Positions 16,905 to 25,021 of a DNA stretch of 64,000 nt are shown here, piece after piece (position 1 is the stretch's first letter; each line of letters begins with the position of its first letter). This DNA is from Flavisolibacter ginsenosidimutans (GTDB lineage: Bacteria > Bacteroidota > Bacteroidia > Chitinophagales > Chitinophagaceae), in the NCBI RefSeq assembly GCF_007970805.1, contig NZ_CP042433.1, positions 3,844,001 through 3,908,000 of the forward strand. Direction: 5' to 3'. Both the position numbers and the translations under genes were made by a program. The notes below the pieces were generated by a model. It was given only the letters and a program-made list of their open reading frames with translations, ran no database searches and was not told the DNA's origin.

Positions 16905-17846
16905 CTATTTTTTCAATCCAATTTCTCTCAGCCGTTCGTCAAGGTACTCGCCTGCCGTCGCGTCTTCGTAAGCTTTTGGATGCTGTTCGTCAACCGTGCT
17001 TTCCAACGAAGCCAGGCTCATGTCGCTTTTCGGATGAAGGAAGAACGGAATGGAAAAGCGTGACGTACCCCACAATTCCCGCGGCGGATTTACCACGCGG
17101 TGTGTGGTTGAGCGAAGTTTGTTATTCGTCAATCGCTGGAGCATGTCGCCTACGTTTACCACAATTTGTTCAGGTAATGACGTCACGCCAACCCACTCGC
17201 CCTGCTTGGTGAGAATTTGCAAGCCGTCTGCCGAAGCGCCAACCAGCAGCGTAATCAGGTTAATGTCTTCGTGCTGCTCGGCGCGAATGGAAGATTTTGG
17301 CTCGCCTTTGATGGGCGGGTAGTGAATGGCACGCAGAATGGAATTGCCGTTGTGCACCCACTCGTCAAAATAATGTTCGTCAAGACTGAGATAAAGCGCA
17401 ATGGCCTGTAAAAGCGCCGTGCCGCTTTTTTCAAAATTGCGGTAGGCCTTGTAAAGTGTTGGCGTAAACTGCGGCACCTCGTCAACTACCACGTTGTCGG
17501 GATAATCTTCGGTTTTCTCGCCGTCTTCCACCGTTTGTCCGTATTGAAAAAATTCTTTCAGGTCCGGTGCATCAAAGCCTTTGGCGTGTTCGCGGCCAAA
17601 GGACGTATAGCCTCTTTGTCCGGCCAGTTCTTTTTTCTCGTAATCAAGTTTTACATCATCGGGCAAGGCAAAAAACTGTTGTACGTATTTATACAAATCG
17701 GCAATGAGTTCGTCGGGAATGCCGTGATTTTTAACCGCTACAAATCCTACGTCTTCATAAGCCTTTCCCAAGGCCTGTACGAAATTTTGTTTACGGATTT
17801 CATCGCCGCTTAAAAAGTCGGCTAAGTCAACAACGGGAATGTTCAT
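16905..17846 (-). CDS. Isopenicillin-N-synthase-like 2-oxoglutarate/Fe(II) oxygenase
   Basis: 313 residues from the ATG at 17846 (MNIPVVDLADFLSGD), which matches the usual start of the family. The N-terminal DIOX_N part is followed by the jelly-roll core. The iron triad is the HxD of EQHEDINLITLL and the distal His of STTHRVVNPP; the co-substrate anchor is the Arg-x-Ser of SRFSIPFFLHP. The real substrate of bacterial stand-alone members is mostly unknown. It is monocistronic, with a strong terminator. Confidence 0.85.
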   Translation of the reverse strand: MNIPVVDLADFLSGDEIRKQNFVQALGKAYEDVGFVAVKNHGIPDELIADLYKYVQQFFALPDDVKLDYEKKELAGQRGYTSFGREHAKGFDAPDLKEFFQYGQTVEDGEKTEDYPDNVVVDEVPQFTPTLYKAYRNFEKSGTALLQAIALYLSLDEHYFDEWVHNGNSILRAIHYPPIKGEPKSSIRAEQHEDINLITLLVGASADGLQILTKQGEWVGVTSLPEQIVVNVGDMLQRLTNNKLRSTTHRVVNPPRELWGTSRFSIPFFLHPKSDMSLASLESTVDEQHPKAYEDATAGEYLDERLREIGLKK

Positions 17847-17955
17847 AATAGCAATTTTAATTTGGTAAATGGACACCAAATTTACAATGCCGGCTGCATT
17901 TGCACTAGAGAATTTAAAGGAAGACGGCCCACCGAAAAAGAAATGACATGTGGCT

Positions 17956-18494
17956 TCAATGAATGACCTTGCCTCTTTGCTTCGACAACAAATAAGCCCT
18001 TTCGTTTGCCGAAACGTCAACGATGCCGTAACGCAACACCCTGTTTATTGTCATTTCATCCAACGCATTTATAACGTCCTGATAAGAAGCCGAAGGCAAA
18101 GGCTTAAGAACAACCATCAGTTCGTCTTTCCGGTTGATGGCTTGCAGGGCTTTTGTTTTTGCCGAATGAATTTTCCAAGCTCCGACTTCACATCGTAATC
18201 CGTTTGCAGCAGCCGGTTTTGCGCAAGAGCTTTTTGAAAGTCGCCTTCGTAAACAATTATCTTCTCTTTGTCGAGGATAGCGGTTAGCAATGTTTTTTCA
18301 TAAACATTTGCAACGCCTCCAGGATCGGCTTTGGGCATGTTAAGTTTTGTAATTGTTGGTTGTGTGATTGACGTAGTGAAGATGAAAAAGGTAATGAGCA
18401 AAAAGCCCAGGTCCACCATCGGCGTCATGTCAATTTTTACCGTGTGAAGGCCTGCTTTGGACTTGCTAAGCGGTTGCGGAATGATCGTTGCCAT
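17956..18494 (-). pseudogene. ExbD/TolR-family protein, frameshifted
   Basis: The ATG at 18494 opens an ExbD-type protein: a basic N-terminus, then IDMTPMVDLGFLLITFFIF with the membrane-buried Asp that uses the proton-motive force, then a periplasmic part. The frame breaks near 18155-18161, in a five-A run (CAAAAAC on the minus strand), and hits a stop at 18117. One base back, the frame continues as KTKALQAINRKDELMVVLKP and INALDEMTINRVLRYGIVDV to a stop at 17956, restoring the normal ExbD C-terminus. Causes could be a real loss of one A, a sequencing error in the homopolymer, or -1 slippage. No exbB or tonB is adjacent. Confidence 0.78.
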
Positions 18495-18629
18495 GCAATT
18501 GATTTTTGTTGAGATGAAAAGCCATGGCAATTCCATAAAGACGCAATGATTGTTCTGTGGAGAAAAACATTTTCACCAAATCGTTTGTCGTGGCCTGTCC
18601 AAAATCACTTTTTCGTTTTAAATAGTTTT

Positions 18630-18637
18630 CATCTTTG
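18630..18637 (+). promoter_or_regulatory. -7 box of the uspA-like gene (CATCTTTG)
   Basis: One mismatch from TAnnTTTG. Only 4 bases (CCGC) separate it from the ATG at 18642, which implies an essentially leaderless message. Confidence 0.45.
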
Positions 18638-18641
18638 CCGC

Positions 18642-19454
18642 ATGAAAACGATTCTTGTTCTCACCGATTTCTCTCCCGCAGCCGAACACGCGACGGCTTA
18701 CGCGGCGCAATTGGCCAAGGTTGTTCAAGCCTCTGTGCGGTTGCTGCACGTTTATCAACTGCCCGTTGCCATGAGCGATATGCCGGTGCTGATGGTATCG
18801 GCAGAAGACCTTAAAAAAAGCGCCGACGCCGGTTTGCGGCGGGCAAAAGAAGCGGCGGAGCGCTTGCATCCCGAAACGGTTTTTGAAATGGAAAGCCGCC
18901 TGGGTGATGTAGTGGAAGAAGCGGAAGACGTCAGCAAACAAAAGGACGTATTTGCTTTGGTAGCGGGCACGAAAAGCATGAGCGGGGTTGAACGTTTTTT
19001 GTTTGGCAGCACGGCGCAGGCGCTGGTAAAAAAATGTTCTCATCCGGTTATTGTTGTTCCTGAAAATGCAGAGCTAAACGCGCCGAAGAATATTGCTCTC
19101 GCCGTTGATTTCGTTAATCCCGGTGAAGTTCCCGCGGCGAAAATTTTAGCTGCAATACAAGCCTTGCGGGCAAGCCTTCAGGTTGTGCACGTTGAAACAG
19201 AAAACGAACAAGCAGGCGACCCGTCTTCTTTGTTGAACGCACTGCATCTGGCACCATCTGCTTACCGCATTTTAAAAGAAGAAAACGTAGCGCAGGGCCT
19301 TAAACATTTTGCAGAGCTGAACAAGATCGATCTTGTTACCGTATTGCCACACAAACACAATTTACTGGAGCGATTGTTTTTTAAAGGATACACAAACGAG
19401 ATTTTGCACGAACTGTCTGTGCCGGTAATGACCTTGCACGGAAGCAGTGAATGA
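18642..19454 (+). CDS. Universal stress protein, UspA family
   Basis: 270 residues from the ATG at 18642; an upstream start at 18546 is rejected because MKTILVLTDFSPAAEHA is the classical N-terminus. The first Usp domain is complete (strand, HVYQLP, nucleotide-binding region VAGTKSMSGVERFLFGSTA and VIVVPE). The second half (about 150-270) keeps the fold but has lost the GxxG-type binding loop, so only the first domain is likely to bind nucleotide. Its role is a cytoplasmic stress response. A bidirectional terminator separates it from convergent asnS. Confidence 0.88.
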   Translation: MKTILVLTDFSPAAEHATAYAAQLAKVVQASVRLLHVYQLPVAMSDMPVLMVSAEDLKKSADAGLRRAKEAAERLHPETVFEMESRLGDVVEEAEDVSKQKDVFALVAGTKSMSGVERFLFGSTAQALVKKCSHPVIVVPENAELNAPKNIALAVDFVNPGEVPAAKILAAIQALRASLQVVHVETENEQAGDPSSLLNALHLAPSAYRILKEENVAQGLKHFAELNKIDLVTVLPHKHNLLERLFFKGYTNEILHELSVPVMTLHGSSE

Positions 19455-19477
19455 TCAGGAATAAAGAATCTTTTTGT

Positions 19478-19515
19478 AAACAAAGCGGCCTTCATTCGAA
19501 GGCCGCTTTGTTTGT
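19478..19515. terminator. Bidirectional terminator between uspA-like gene and asnS
   Basis: CAAAGCGGCCTTC (19481-19493) pairs perfectly with GAAGGCCGCTTTG (19498-19510) across a 4-base loop. The flanks are A-rich to the left and T-rich to the right, so it can work for both convergent genes. Confidence 0.9.
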
Positions 19516-19538
19516 TTACTGAACGTCCATCAATTGTA

Positions 19539-20975
19539 TTAAAACTCTGCGTTCTTTGGCGTACGCGGAAAAGGAATCACGTCGCGAATGTTGCCCATGC
19601 CGGTTACAAATTGTACCATGCGTTCGAAGCCCAAACCAAAGCCGGCGTGTGGCACCGTACCAAAGCGGCGTGTGTCGAGATACCACCAAAGTTCCTCCGC
19701 GGGAACGTGCATTTCTTTCATGCGTTCAACCAATTTGTCGTAGCGTTCTTCGCGTTGTGAGCCGCCCACAATTTCACCAATGCCCGGCGCTAAAATATCC
19801 ATGGCGGCCACGGTTTTGCCGTCTTCATTTTGCCGCATGTAAAAGGCCTTGATTTCTTTTGGATAATCCGTTACAATCACCGGCTTTTTAAAATGTTTCT
19901 CCACCAAATAGCGTTCGTGTTCGCTTTGCATATCAATGCCCCACTTCACGTCGTACTGAAACTTTTTCTTTTTGTAGTGGTTTGATTGAAGAAGGATATC
20001 AATGGCTTCGGTGTACGTAATGCGTTCAAATTTGTTCTCAACAACAAACTGCAGTTTTTGAATCAAATCCAGTTCGCTTCGTTCGGTTTGGGGCTTCCCT
20101 TTTTCTTCGTCCAACAAACGCTGGCGCAAAAATTCCAAATCATCCCCGTTGTTTTCCATTGCGTAGCGAATGATGTATTGAATGAATTCTTCGGCAAGAG
20201 CCGCGTTGTCTTCCAAGTCGTAAAAAGCTGCCTCGGGTTCAATCATCCAGAACTCCGCAAGATGTCTTGCTGTGTTGGAATTTTCTGCGCGAAACGTTGG
20301 CCCAAATGTATAAATCTGTCCAAGTGCTGTTGCACCCAATTCGCCTTCCAATTGCCCGCTTACGGTGAGGTTGGTGGCGCGGCCAAAAAAGTCTTCGCTG
20401 AAATCAACGCTGCCGTCTTCTTTGCGCGGCGGGTTGTCAAAAGGCAAAGTGCTTACGCGAAACATTTCGCCGGCGCCTTCCGCATCGCTTGCCGTAACAA
20501 TGGGCGTGTGCAGATAGAAGAAGCCTTTATCGTTAAAGAATTTGTGTACCGCAAAAGCCAGCGAGTGCCGCACACGAAACACCGAACTAAATGTGTTGGT
20601 GCGAAAACGCAGGTGCGCTTTTTCGCGCAAAAACTCAAGGCTGTGTTTTTTGGGTTGAAGCGGGTAAGTTTCCGCATCGCTGTCGCCGAGAATTTCAACC
20701 TCTTCTGCTTTTACTTCCACGCTTTGCCCTTTGCCTAATGATTCAACCAAAATGCCGGTCACTTTCAGCGAAGCCGATGTAGTGATGCGTTTTAAAAAAG
20801 CATCGTCGTATTTGCCAAGTTCAATTACCACTTGCAGGTTGTTGTTGGTAGAGCCATCGTTCAGCGCTACAAACTGGTTGTTGCGAAACGTGCGCACCCA
20901 CCCCATCACAGTCACTTGTTGTCCTTGCGCGGCCGTAGCTAAAAGCTCTTTTATCTTGATTCGTTTGTTGAACAT
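19539..20975 (-). CDS. asnS: Asparaginyl-tRNA synthetase
   Basis: 478 residues from the ATG at 20975 ([12 protein letters not shown]). The N-terminal OB-fold anticodon domain ([22 protein letters not shown]) precedes a class II catalytic core: motif 1 region ([26 protein letters not shown], with the last residues typical of AsnRS), motif 2 ([22 protein letters not shown]) and motif 3 ([15 protein letters not shown]). It charges tRNA-Asn with asparagine. A perfect -7 box (20994-21001) sits 18 bases upstream. Confidence 0.96.
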   Translation of the reverse strand: MFNKRIKIKELLATAAQGQQVTVMGWVRTFRNNQFVALNDGSTNNNLQVVIELGKYDDAFLKRITTSASLKVTGILVESLGKGQSVEVKAEEVEILGDSDAETYPLQPKKHSLEFLREKAHLRFRTNTFSSVFRVRHSLAFAVHKFFNDKGFFYLHTPIVTASDAEGAGEMFRVSTLPFDNPPRKEDGSVDFSEDFFGRATNLTVSGQLEGELGATALGQIYTFGPTFRAENSNTARHLAEFWMIEPEAAFYDLEDNAALAEEFIQYIIRYAMENNGDDLEFLRQRLLDEEKGKPQTERSELDLIQKLQFVVENKFERITYTEAIDILLQSNHYKKKKFQYDVKWGIDMQSEHERYLVEKHFKKPVIVTDYPKEIKAFYMRQNEDGKTVAAMDILAPGIGEIVGGSQREERYDKLVERMKEMHVPAEELWWYLDTRRFGTVPHAGFGLGFERMVQFVTGMGNIRDVIPFPRTPKNAEF

Positions 20976-20993
20976 ATGCGGTTTTAAGAGCGG

Positions 20994-21001
20994 CAAAGAT
21001 A
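20994..21001 (-). promoter_or_regulatory. -7 box of asnS (TATCTTTG)
   Basis: Exact TAnnTTTG match on the minus strand, 18 bases upstream of the ATG at 20975. Confidence 0.62.
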
Positions 21002-21014
21002 ACGGAGTGCAGAG

Positions 21015-21146
21015 GACGGATGATAGATGGCGGATGACGGGATTGGTCGTTGTTCGTTAGCCGTTGGCCGGCAAGGTTACAAACAACAACCAAGGATTAA
21101 TAAACAATGACCAACCATGAGCGCTGTCATTCGCCATCTACCATCT
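21015..21146. repeat. Nested word-repeat element (GATGAC... outside, GTTGGCC... inside)
   Basis: The outer arms are 21015-21038 (GACGGATGATAGATGGCGGA...) and 21124-21146 (TGTCATTCGCCATCTACCATC-like). The inner arms are 21041-21070 (TTGGTCGTTGTTCGTTAGCC...) and about 21079-21116 (ACAAACAACAACC... CAATGACCAACC). Two different word families are nested in one divergent promoter region, between asnS and rho. Confidence 0.8.
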
Positions 21147-21346
21147 TTGATCTTTTAACCTTTTGCCTTAAAAAAATTTTCTCTTTTCATGCATTTCAAC
21201 GTAAACTTGCAGCGGAAACAATTGAGAGTACCTACCCTTATCACTCACGACACCGGTTTTTTTCTCAGGTTCCACCCAAAACAAATCAATCAAAAAAAAT
21301 CCAACCGCCGTCGGTTTTGACCAGCTCCTCTTAAATAAGATTTTCT
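21142..21346 (+). promoter_or_regulatory. Promoter and long leader of rho
   Basis: A -7-like CATCTTTG (21142-21149) starts a probable leader of nearly 200 bases before the rho ATG. The leader is pyrimidine- and A-rich and has a weak hairpin at about 21304-21316 (AACCG CCGT CGGTT). Rho often controls its own leader in other bacteria; that this one does is inference. Confidence 0.4.
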
Positions 21347-23035
21347 ATGTACGACATTTTGCAGTTGAACGACATGCTCCTGCCCGAATTGCAGGACGTT
21401 GCAGATGAATTAAAAATTGAGAACGCCAAAAAATTAAGCAAACAAGACCTCGTTTATAAAATACTGGACAAGCAAGCCGTGGTGGGCGGTCCCTCAAAGG
21501 GAAATGCGATGACCAGCGAACGTCCCAAACGCAAACGCATTATTAAAGCCACCACGTCCAACACCACCGAAGAAGCCGTGGTAGAAGACACGTCGGTTCC
21601 GGCCATTGAAGCCGCCGCCGAAGAACCAAAAAAACACACGGCGCACAAAAAAACCGCGGCGGCTGCGCCCAGGAAAGAAGCGCCGCAAAAGCGCGGCCGC
21701 AAAAAGCCCGAAGAAGAACCGGCAACAGAACCCAATCTCTTCACAAACGAACGGGCCGCAGAAGAAACAGAACAAACAACTGAAGCGGAACAACAAGCCG
21801 ATGAGACGACTTCATCGCCTGACGTGAATATTGAAATCCCGGAAAGAGGTTCACAGATAACAAAGTTTTTTCCACAACGCCGCGAACAACAACAACAGCA
21901 ACAATCGTTCAACATCGAATTCGACGGCATCATCATGGCCGAAGGTGTGCTGGAAATGATGCCCGACGGTTACGGCTTCCTTCGCTCTTCCGATTACAAC
22001 TATCTTTCTTCACCCGATGATATTTACGTATCGCCTTCGCAAATCAAATTGTTTGGTTTGAAAACCGGCGACACGGTTTTTGGTTCGGTTCGTCCGCCAA
22101 AAGAAGGCGAGAAATATTTTGCCTTGCTGAAGGTGGACCAGATCAACGGCAAGAGTCCTGAAGAGGTTCGCGACCGCGTGCCCTTCGATTACCTAACGCC
22201 GCTGTTTCCTTACGAAAAGCTCAACTTGTTTGATGAGCCGAACAATTATTCTACCCGCATCATGGACTTGTTTACGCCCATCGGTAAAGGCCAGCGCGGA
22301 CTGATTGTGGCGCAACCGAAAACGGGTAAAACAATGCTCTTAAAAGCCGTGGCTAACGCCATCGCCAAAAACCACCCCGAATGTTATTTGATGGTGGTGC
22401 TGGTGGACGAACGTCCCGAGGAAGTAACCGACATGGAACGCAGTGTGAAGGCCGAGGTAATTGCTTCCACCTTTGACGAACCTGCGGAAAAACACGTAAA
22501 GGTTTCAACCGTGGCTTTGCAAAAAGCAAAGCGTTTGGTGGAATGCGGTCACGATGTTGTGATTCTGCTTGATTCTATCACTCGTTTGGCCCGTGCGCAC
22601 AACACCGTAGCACCGGCATCGGGCAAAGTATTGTCGGGCGGTGTAGAAGCCAACGCCATGCAAAAGCCCAAGCAATTCTTTGGCGCGGCCCGTAAAATAG
22701 AACACGGCGGTTCGCTCACCATCATTGCTACGGCGCTGGTTGATACCGGTTCGAAAATGGACGAAGTAATTTTTGAAGAATTCAAAGGAACGGGCAACAT
22801 GGAATTGCAGCTTGACCGCCGCTTGGCCAACAAGCGTATCTTCCCCGCTATTGATATTGTAGCGTCCTCTACACGCCGCGATGATTTGTTGTTGGAAAGA
22901 GATGTGCTGCAACGCATGAACCTGCTTCGCGTTTACCTGAACGATATGAATACCGAAGAAGCCATGAGCGAACTGCTCAAGCGCATGAGAGGAACCAAAA
23001 GCAACGAAGAGTTCCTTGCTTCAATGAACGGATAA
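21347..23035 (+). CDS. rho: Transcription termination factor Rho with disordered insert
   Basis: 562 residues, longer than the roughly 420 of E. coli Rho. The N-terminal Rho_N helix bundle (about 1-45) is followed by a ~150-residue low-complexity insert rich in Glu, Lys, Ala, Pro and Gln (about 50-195, with a poly-Gln run). Then come the RNA-binding cold-shock fold ([20 protein letters not shown]), Walker A ([12 protein letters not shown]), Walker B ([17 protein letters not shown]) and the Q/R loops ([21 protein letters not shown]). It is a hexameric RNA helicase that ends transcription. Bacteroides Rho has a similar insert, reported to drive phase separation. A word-repeat element surrounds its terminator. 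Confidence 0.96.
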   Translation: MYDILQLNDMLLPELQDVADELKIENAKKLSKQDLVYKILDKQAVVGGPSKGNAMTSERPKRKRIIKATTSNTTEEAVVEDTSVPAIEAAAEEPKKHTAHKKTAAAAPRKEAPQKRGRKKPEEEPATEPNLFTNERAAEETEQTTEAEQQADETTSSPDVNIEIPERGSQITKFFPQRREQQQQQQSFNIEFDGIIMAEGVLEMMPDGYGFLRSSDYNYLSSPDDIYVSPSQIKLFGLKTGDTVFGSVRPPKEGEKYFALLKVDQINGKSPEEVRDRVPFDYLTPLFPYEKLNLFDEPNNYSTRIMDLFTPIGKGQRGLIVAQPKTGKTMLLKAVANAIAKNHPECYLMVVLVDERPEEVTDMERSVKAEVIASTFDEPAEKHVKVSTVALQKAKRLVECGHDVVILLDSITRLARAHNTVAPASGKVLSGGVEANAMQKPKQFFGAARKIEHGGSLTIIATALVDTGSKMDEVIFEEFKGTGNMELQLDRRLANKRIFPAIDIVASSTRRDDLLLERDVLQRMNLLRVYLNDMNTEEAMSELLKRMRGTKSNEEFLASMNG

Positions 23036-23045
23036 TTTCAACAGG

Positions 23046-23152
23046 AAATTTGCAATAAGCAATTGGCAAGAGGGCCGCTTTTAAAGCGACCCTCTTGTTT
23101 TTTCATCTACTTCAGTGCTTATTGCAAATTGCGTATTGCCGGTTGCCCGTTG
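23046..23152. repeat. Word-repeat element, word GCAATAAGCAATTGGC, around the rho terminator
   Basis: The left arm 23046-23068 and the right arm 23117-23152 (GCTTATTGCAAATTGCGTATTGCC...) are complementary and enclose a complete intrinsic terminator (23069-23103). The arms start 10 bases after the rho stop. Confidence 0.72.
23069..23103 (+). terminator. Intrinsic terminator of rho
   Basis: AAGAGGG..GCTTTTAAAGC..CCCTCTT followed by GTTTTTTT. Two mismatched bases interrupt the stem. It lies in the loop of a larger word-repeat hairpin. Confidence 0.85.
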
Positions 23153-23203
23153 CTCCGCTGGTCTCATTTTTGTAATCAAAAGCTGAAACAAATTCTACAG
23201 ATT

Positions 23204-23839
23204 ATGAAACGGAGATTTCTCAGCTTTGGTGCAGCAGCCGTAATTCTTGGGCTGGCTGCTTGCAACAATTCAGGAACGACGGCAAGCACCACCGATTCGA
23301 GCAGTTCTACAACCAATACCACGGTTAGTTCTGGAACCACAACGGCAACCAGCAGTGGCAATTACGCAGCCATGGCCGATACAGTGGAAACTAACGCCAC
23401 AAAAGGTTATTACCTGAACCCTAAAACTGGTAAGCCTTATAAAAGTCTGAAGGTTGACCGCTCTACCGGTATGATTACCGATGAAACCGGCGAACCCGTA
23501 TGGCGCTATGTGGACAACCGCAATTGGTGGGTTTATGGCGACAACGACATGAATGACTCGGTGGAGAACTGGGGACAAATTGGCGAGGCCAAAATGGATA
23601 ACGATAAACTCACGTACAAAGGCAATGATGACAAGTGGACCGATTACGATACCCGTTATAAAAAAGAAGACGAAGACCTGGTTAAACGGTGGAAAGTATC
23701 GGACCACGGCATGAAGACAAAAATGACAACTGAAGACGGTGACAAGATGAAGGTGAAGACAGACGAGGAGGGCAACACAAAAATTAAAATGAACGGCGAG
23801 AAAATGAAAGTGGACTCAAACGGCAACGTTAAACATTAA
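23204..23839 (+). CDS. Hypothetical lipoprotein, Lys/Asp-rich
   Basis: 211 residues from the ATG at 23204. The signal peptide ends in a clear lipobox (VILGLAAC, Cys at about 20), followed by a Ser/Thr-only linker of about 40 residues, typical of an extended surface tether. The folded part has GKPYKSLKVDRSTGMITDE and WRYVDNRNWWVYGDND, and the tail is charged and repetitive (DGDKMKVKTDEEGNTKIKMN). I do not recognise a functional family. It is monocistronic with its own terminator. Confidence 0.75.
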   Translation: MKRRFLSFGAAAVILGLAACNNSGTTASTTDSSSSTTNTTVSSGTTTATSSGNYAAMADTVETNATKGYYLNPKTGKPYKSLKVDRSTGMITDETGEPVWRYVDNRNWWVYGDNDMNDSVENWGQIGEAKMDNDKLTYKGNDDKWTDYDTRYKKEDEDLVKRWKVSDHGMKTKMTTEDGDKMKVKTDEEGNTKIKMNGEKMKVDSNGNVKH

Positions 23840-23858
23840 GCCTTCTAAAATGAATGCG

Positions 23859-23884
23859 AAAGCTTCCTTCGGGAAGCTTTTTTA
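23859..23884 (+). terminator. Intrinsic terminator of the lipoprotein gene
   Basis: AAAGCTTCC-TTC-GGGAAGCTTT then TTTTA, 20 bases after the stop. Confidence 0.9.
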
Positions 23885-23892
23885 TTTTGGAA

Positions 23893-23900
23893 TACATTTG
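23893..23900 (+). promoter_or_regulatory. -7 box of mnmH (TACATTTG)
   Basis: Exact TAnnTTTG match separated from the mnmH ATG (23906) by 5 bases, so the message is probably leaderless or nearly so. Confidence 0.6.
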
Positions 23901-23905
23901 TTTGC

Positions 23906-25021
23906 ATGAGGCGGATACAAGCGAAAGAATTTTTACAAGAGAGCAGAATAGCGTTGTTGCTGGATGTGCGTTCGCCCGCCGAATACAATCATGCGCACAT
24001 TCCCGGCGCCGTTAGCTTTCCGCTTTTTACCGACGAAGAAAGAAAAGTTGTGGGCACAACCTACAAGCGGGTGAGCCGCGAAGCCGCCATCAAAACCGGC
24101 CTTGATTATTTCGGCCCGAAGATGCGCGGCATGGTGGAAAGCGTAGAGCAATTGATCGTTGAGCGTTGGCCGCAGGCCGCTGCAAAAACGAACAACGAAC
24201 AACAGTCAACGAAAGTCTATGTGTACTGCTGGCGCGGCGGCATGCGCAGCGGCGCAGTAGCGTGGTTGCTGAATTTGTACGGCTTCAACGTAACTGTTTT
24301 AGCGGGAGGCTATAAAGCCTTTCGCAACCTCGTGCTGAAGTCATTTGAACAGCCTTATGCTTTAAAAGTTTTGGGCGGTTATACCGGTTCGGGAAAAACA
24401 GAATTGTTGCATCAATTAAAAGAGCAAGGCGAAAGCGTTGTTGATCTCGAAGGCCTTGCTTCGCACAAAGGTTCAGCCTTTGGCAACATCAACATGCCGC
24501 CGCAACCAACGCAGGAAATGTTTGAGAATTTATTGAGTTGCGAGCTGCAAGATCTAAGCTGCAAGCAAAGCGGGAAGGAAAGGGCTGATGAACCTGAAGA
24601 CATAACGCCAAACTTTATCTGGCTTGAAGACGAAAGCCAGCGTATCGGCTCGGTGAATATTCCTCATGCGCTGTGGCAAACCATGCGGCAATCGCCGCTT
24701 TATTTTGTGGACGTTCCGTTTGAAGAAAGACTAAAACACATCGTAGAAGAATACAGCCAATGCGACAAAGAAAAATTAGCAGCGGCCATCGAGCGAATTA
24801 AAAAACGCCTGGGCGGATTAGAAGCAAAGACCGCAGCGCAGCTTTTGGAGGAAGGAAAGATTGAAGATTGTTTTGCCATTTTGCTGCGCTATTACGACAA
24901 GCAATACAGCAAAGGCTTGCACGGACGTGAAAACCTTCCATCACTGCTAACCAAAATCGAATGCGAAACCGTTTCGGTAGAAAACACCACCAATTTATTA
25001 AGACCACAACAAACCGTATGA
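23906..25021 (+). CDS. mnmH: tRNA 2-selenouridine synthase
   Basis: 371 residues. It replaces sulfur by selenium at the wobble 2-thiouridine of Lys, Glu and Gln tRNAs, using selenophosphate. The N-terminal rhodanese domain has LLLDVRSPAEYNHAHIPGA and the catalytic Cys108 in VYCWRGGMRSGA. A P-loop domain follows (GGYTGSGKT, 157-165), then DLEGLASHKGSAFG and WLEDESQRIG. Residues about 95-103 (TNNEQQST) lie just before the catalytic loop and are encoded by what looks like an intergenic word-repeat arm (24187-24215). Its stop overlaps the selD start by ATGA, so the two are translationally coupled. Confidence 0.93.
   Translation: MRRIQAKEFLQESRIALLLDVRSPAEYNHAHIPGAVSFPLFTDEERKVVGTTYKRVSREAAIKTGLDYFGPKMRGMVESVEQLIVERWPQAAAKTNNEQQSTKVYVYCWRGGMRSGAVAWLLNLYGFNVTVLAGGYKAFRNLVLKSFEQPYALKVLGGYTGSGKTELLHQLKEQGESVVDLEGLASHKGSAFGNINMPPQPTQEMFENLLSCELQDLSCKQSGKERADEPEDITPNFIWLEDESQRIGSVNIPHALWQTMRQSPLYFVDVPFEERLKHIVEEYSQCDKEKLAAAIERIKKRLGGLEAKTAAQLLEEGKIEDCFAILLRYYDKQYSKGLHGRENLPSLLTKIECETVSVENTTNLLRPQQTV
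24187..24215. repeat. Single word-repeat arm inside mnmH
   Basis: AACGAACAACGAACAACAG followed by TCAACGAAAG closely matches the right arms of the GTTGGCC-word elements at 38.9 and 43.9 kb. It is in frame within the coding sequence, with no obvious partner arm nearby. Confidence 0.6.

Noticed and set aside
19986..20738. 250-codon frame antisense to asnS
   Set aside because: Same reasoning: it is complementary to conserved synthetase codons and has no domain.
21454..21936. Cys/Ser/Phe-rich frames antisense to the Rho insert
   Set aside because: They mirror the Glu/Lys/Ala-rich codons of the insert; no start signal or family.
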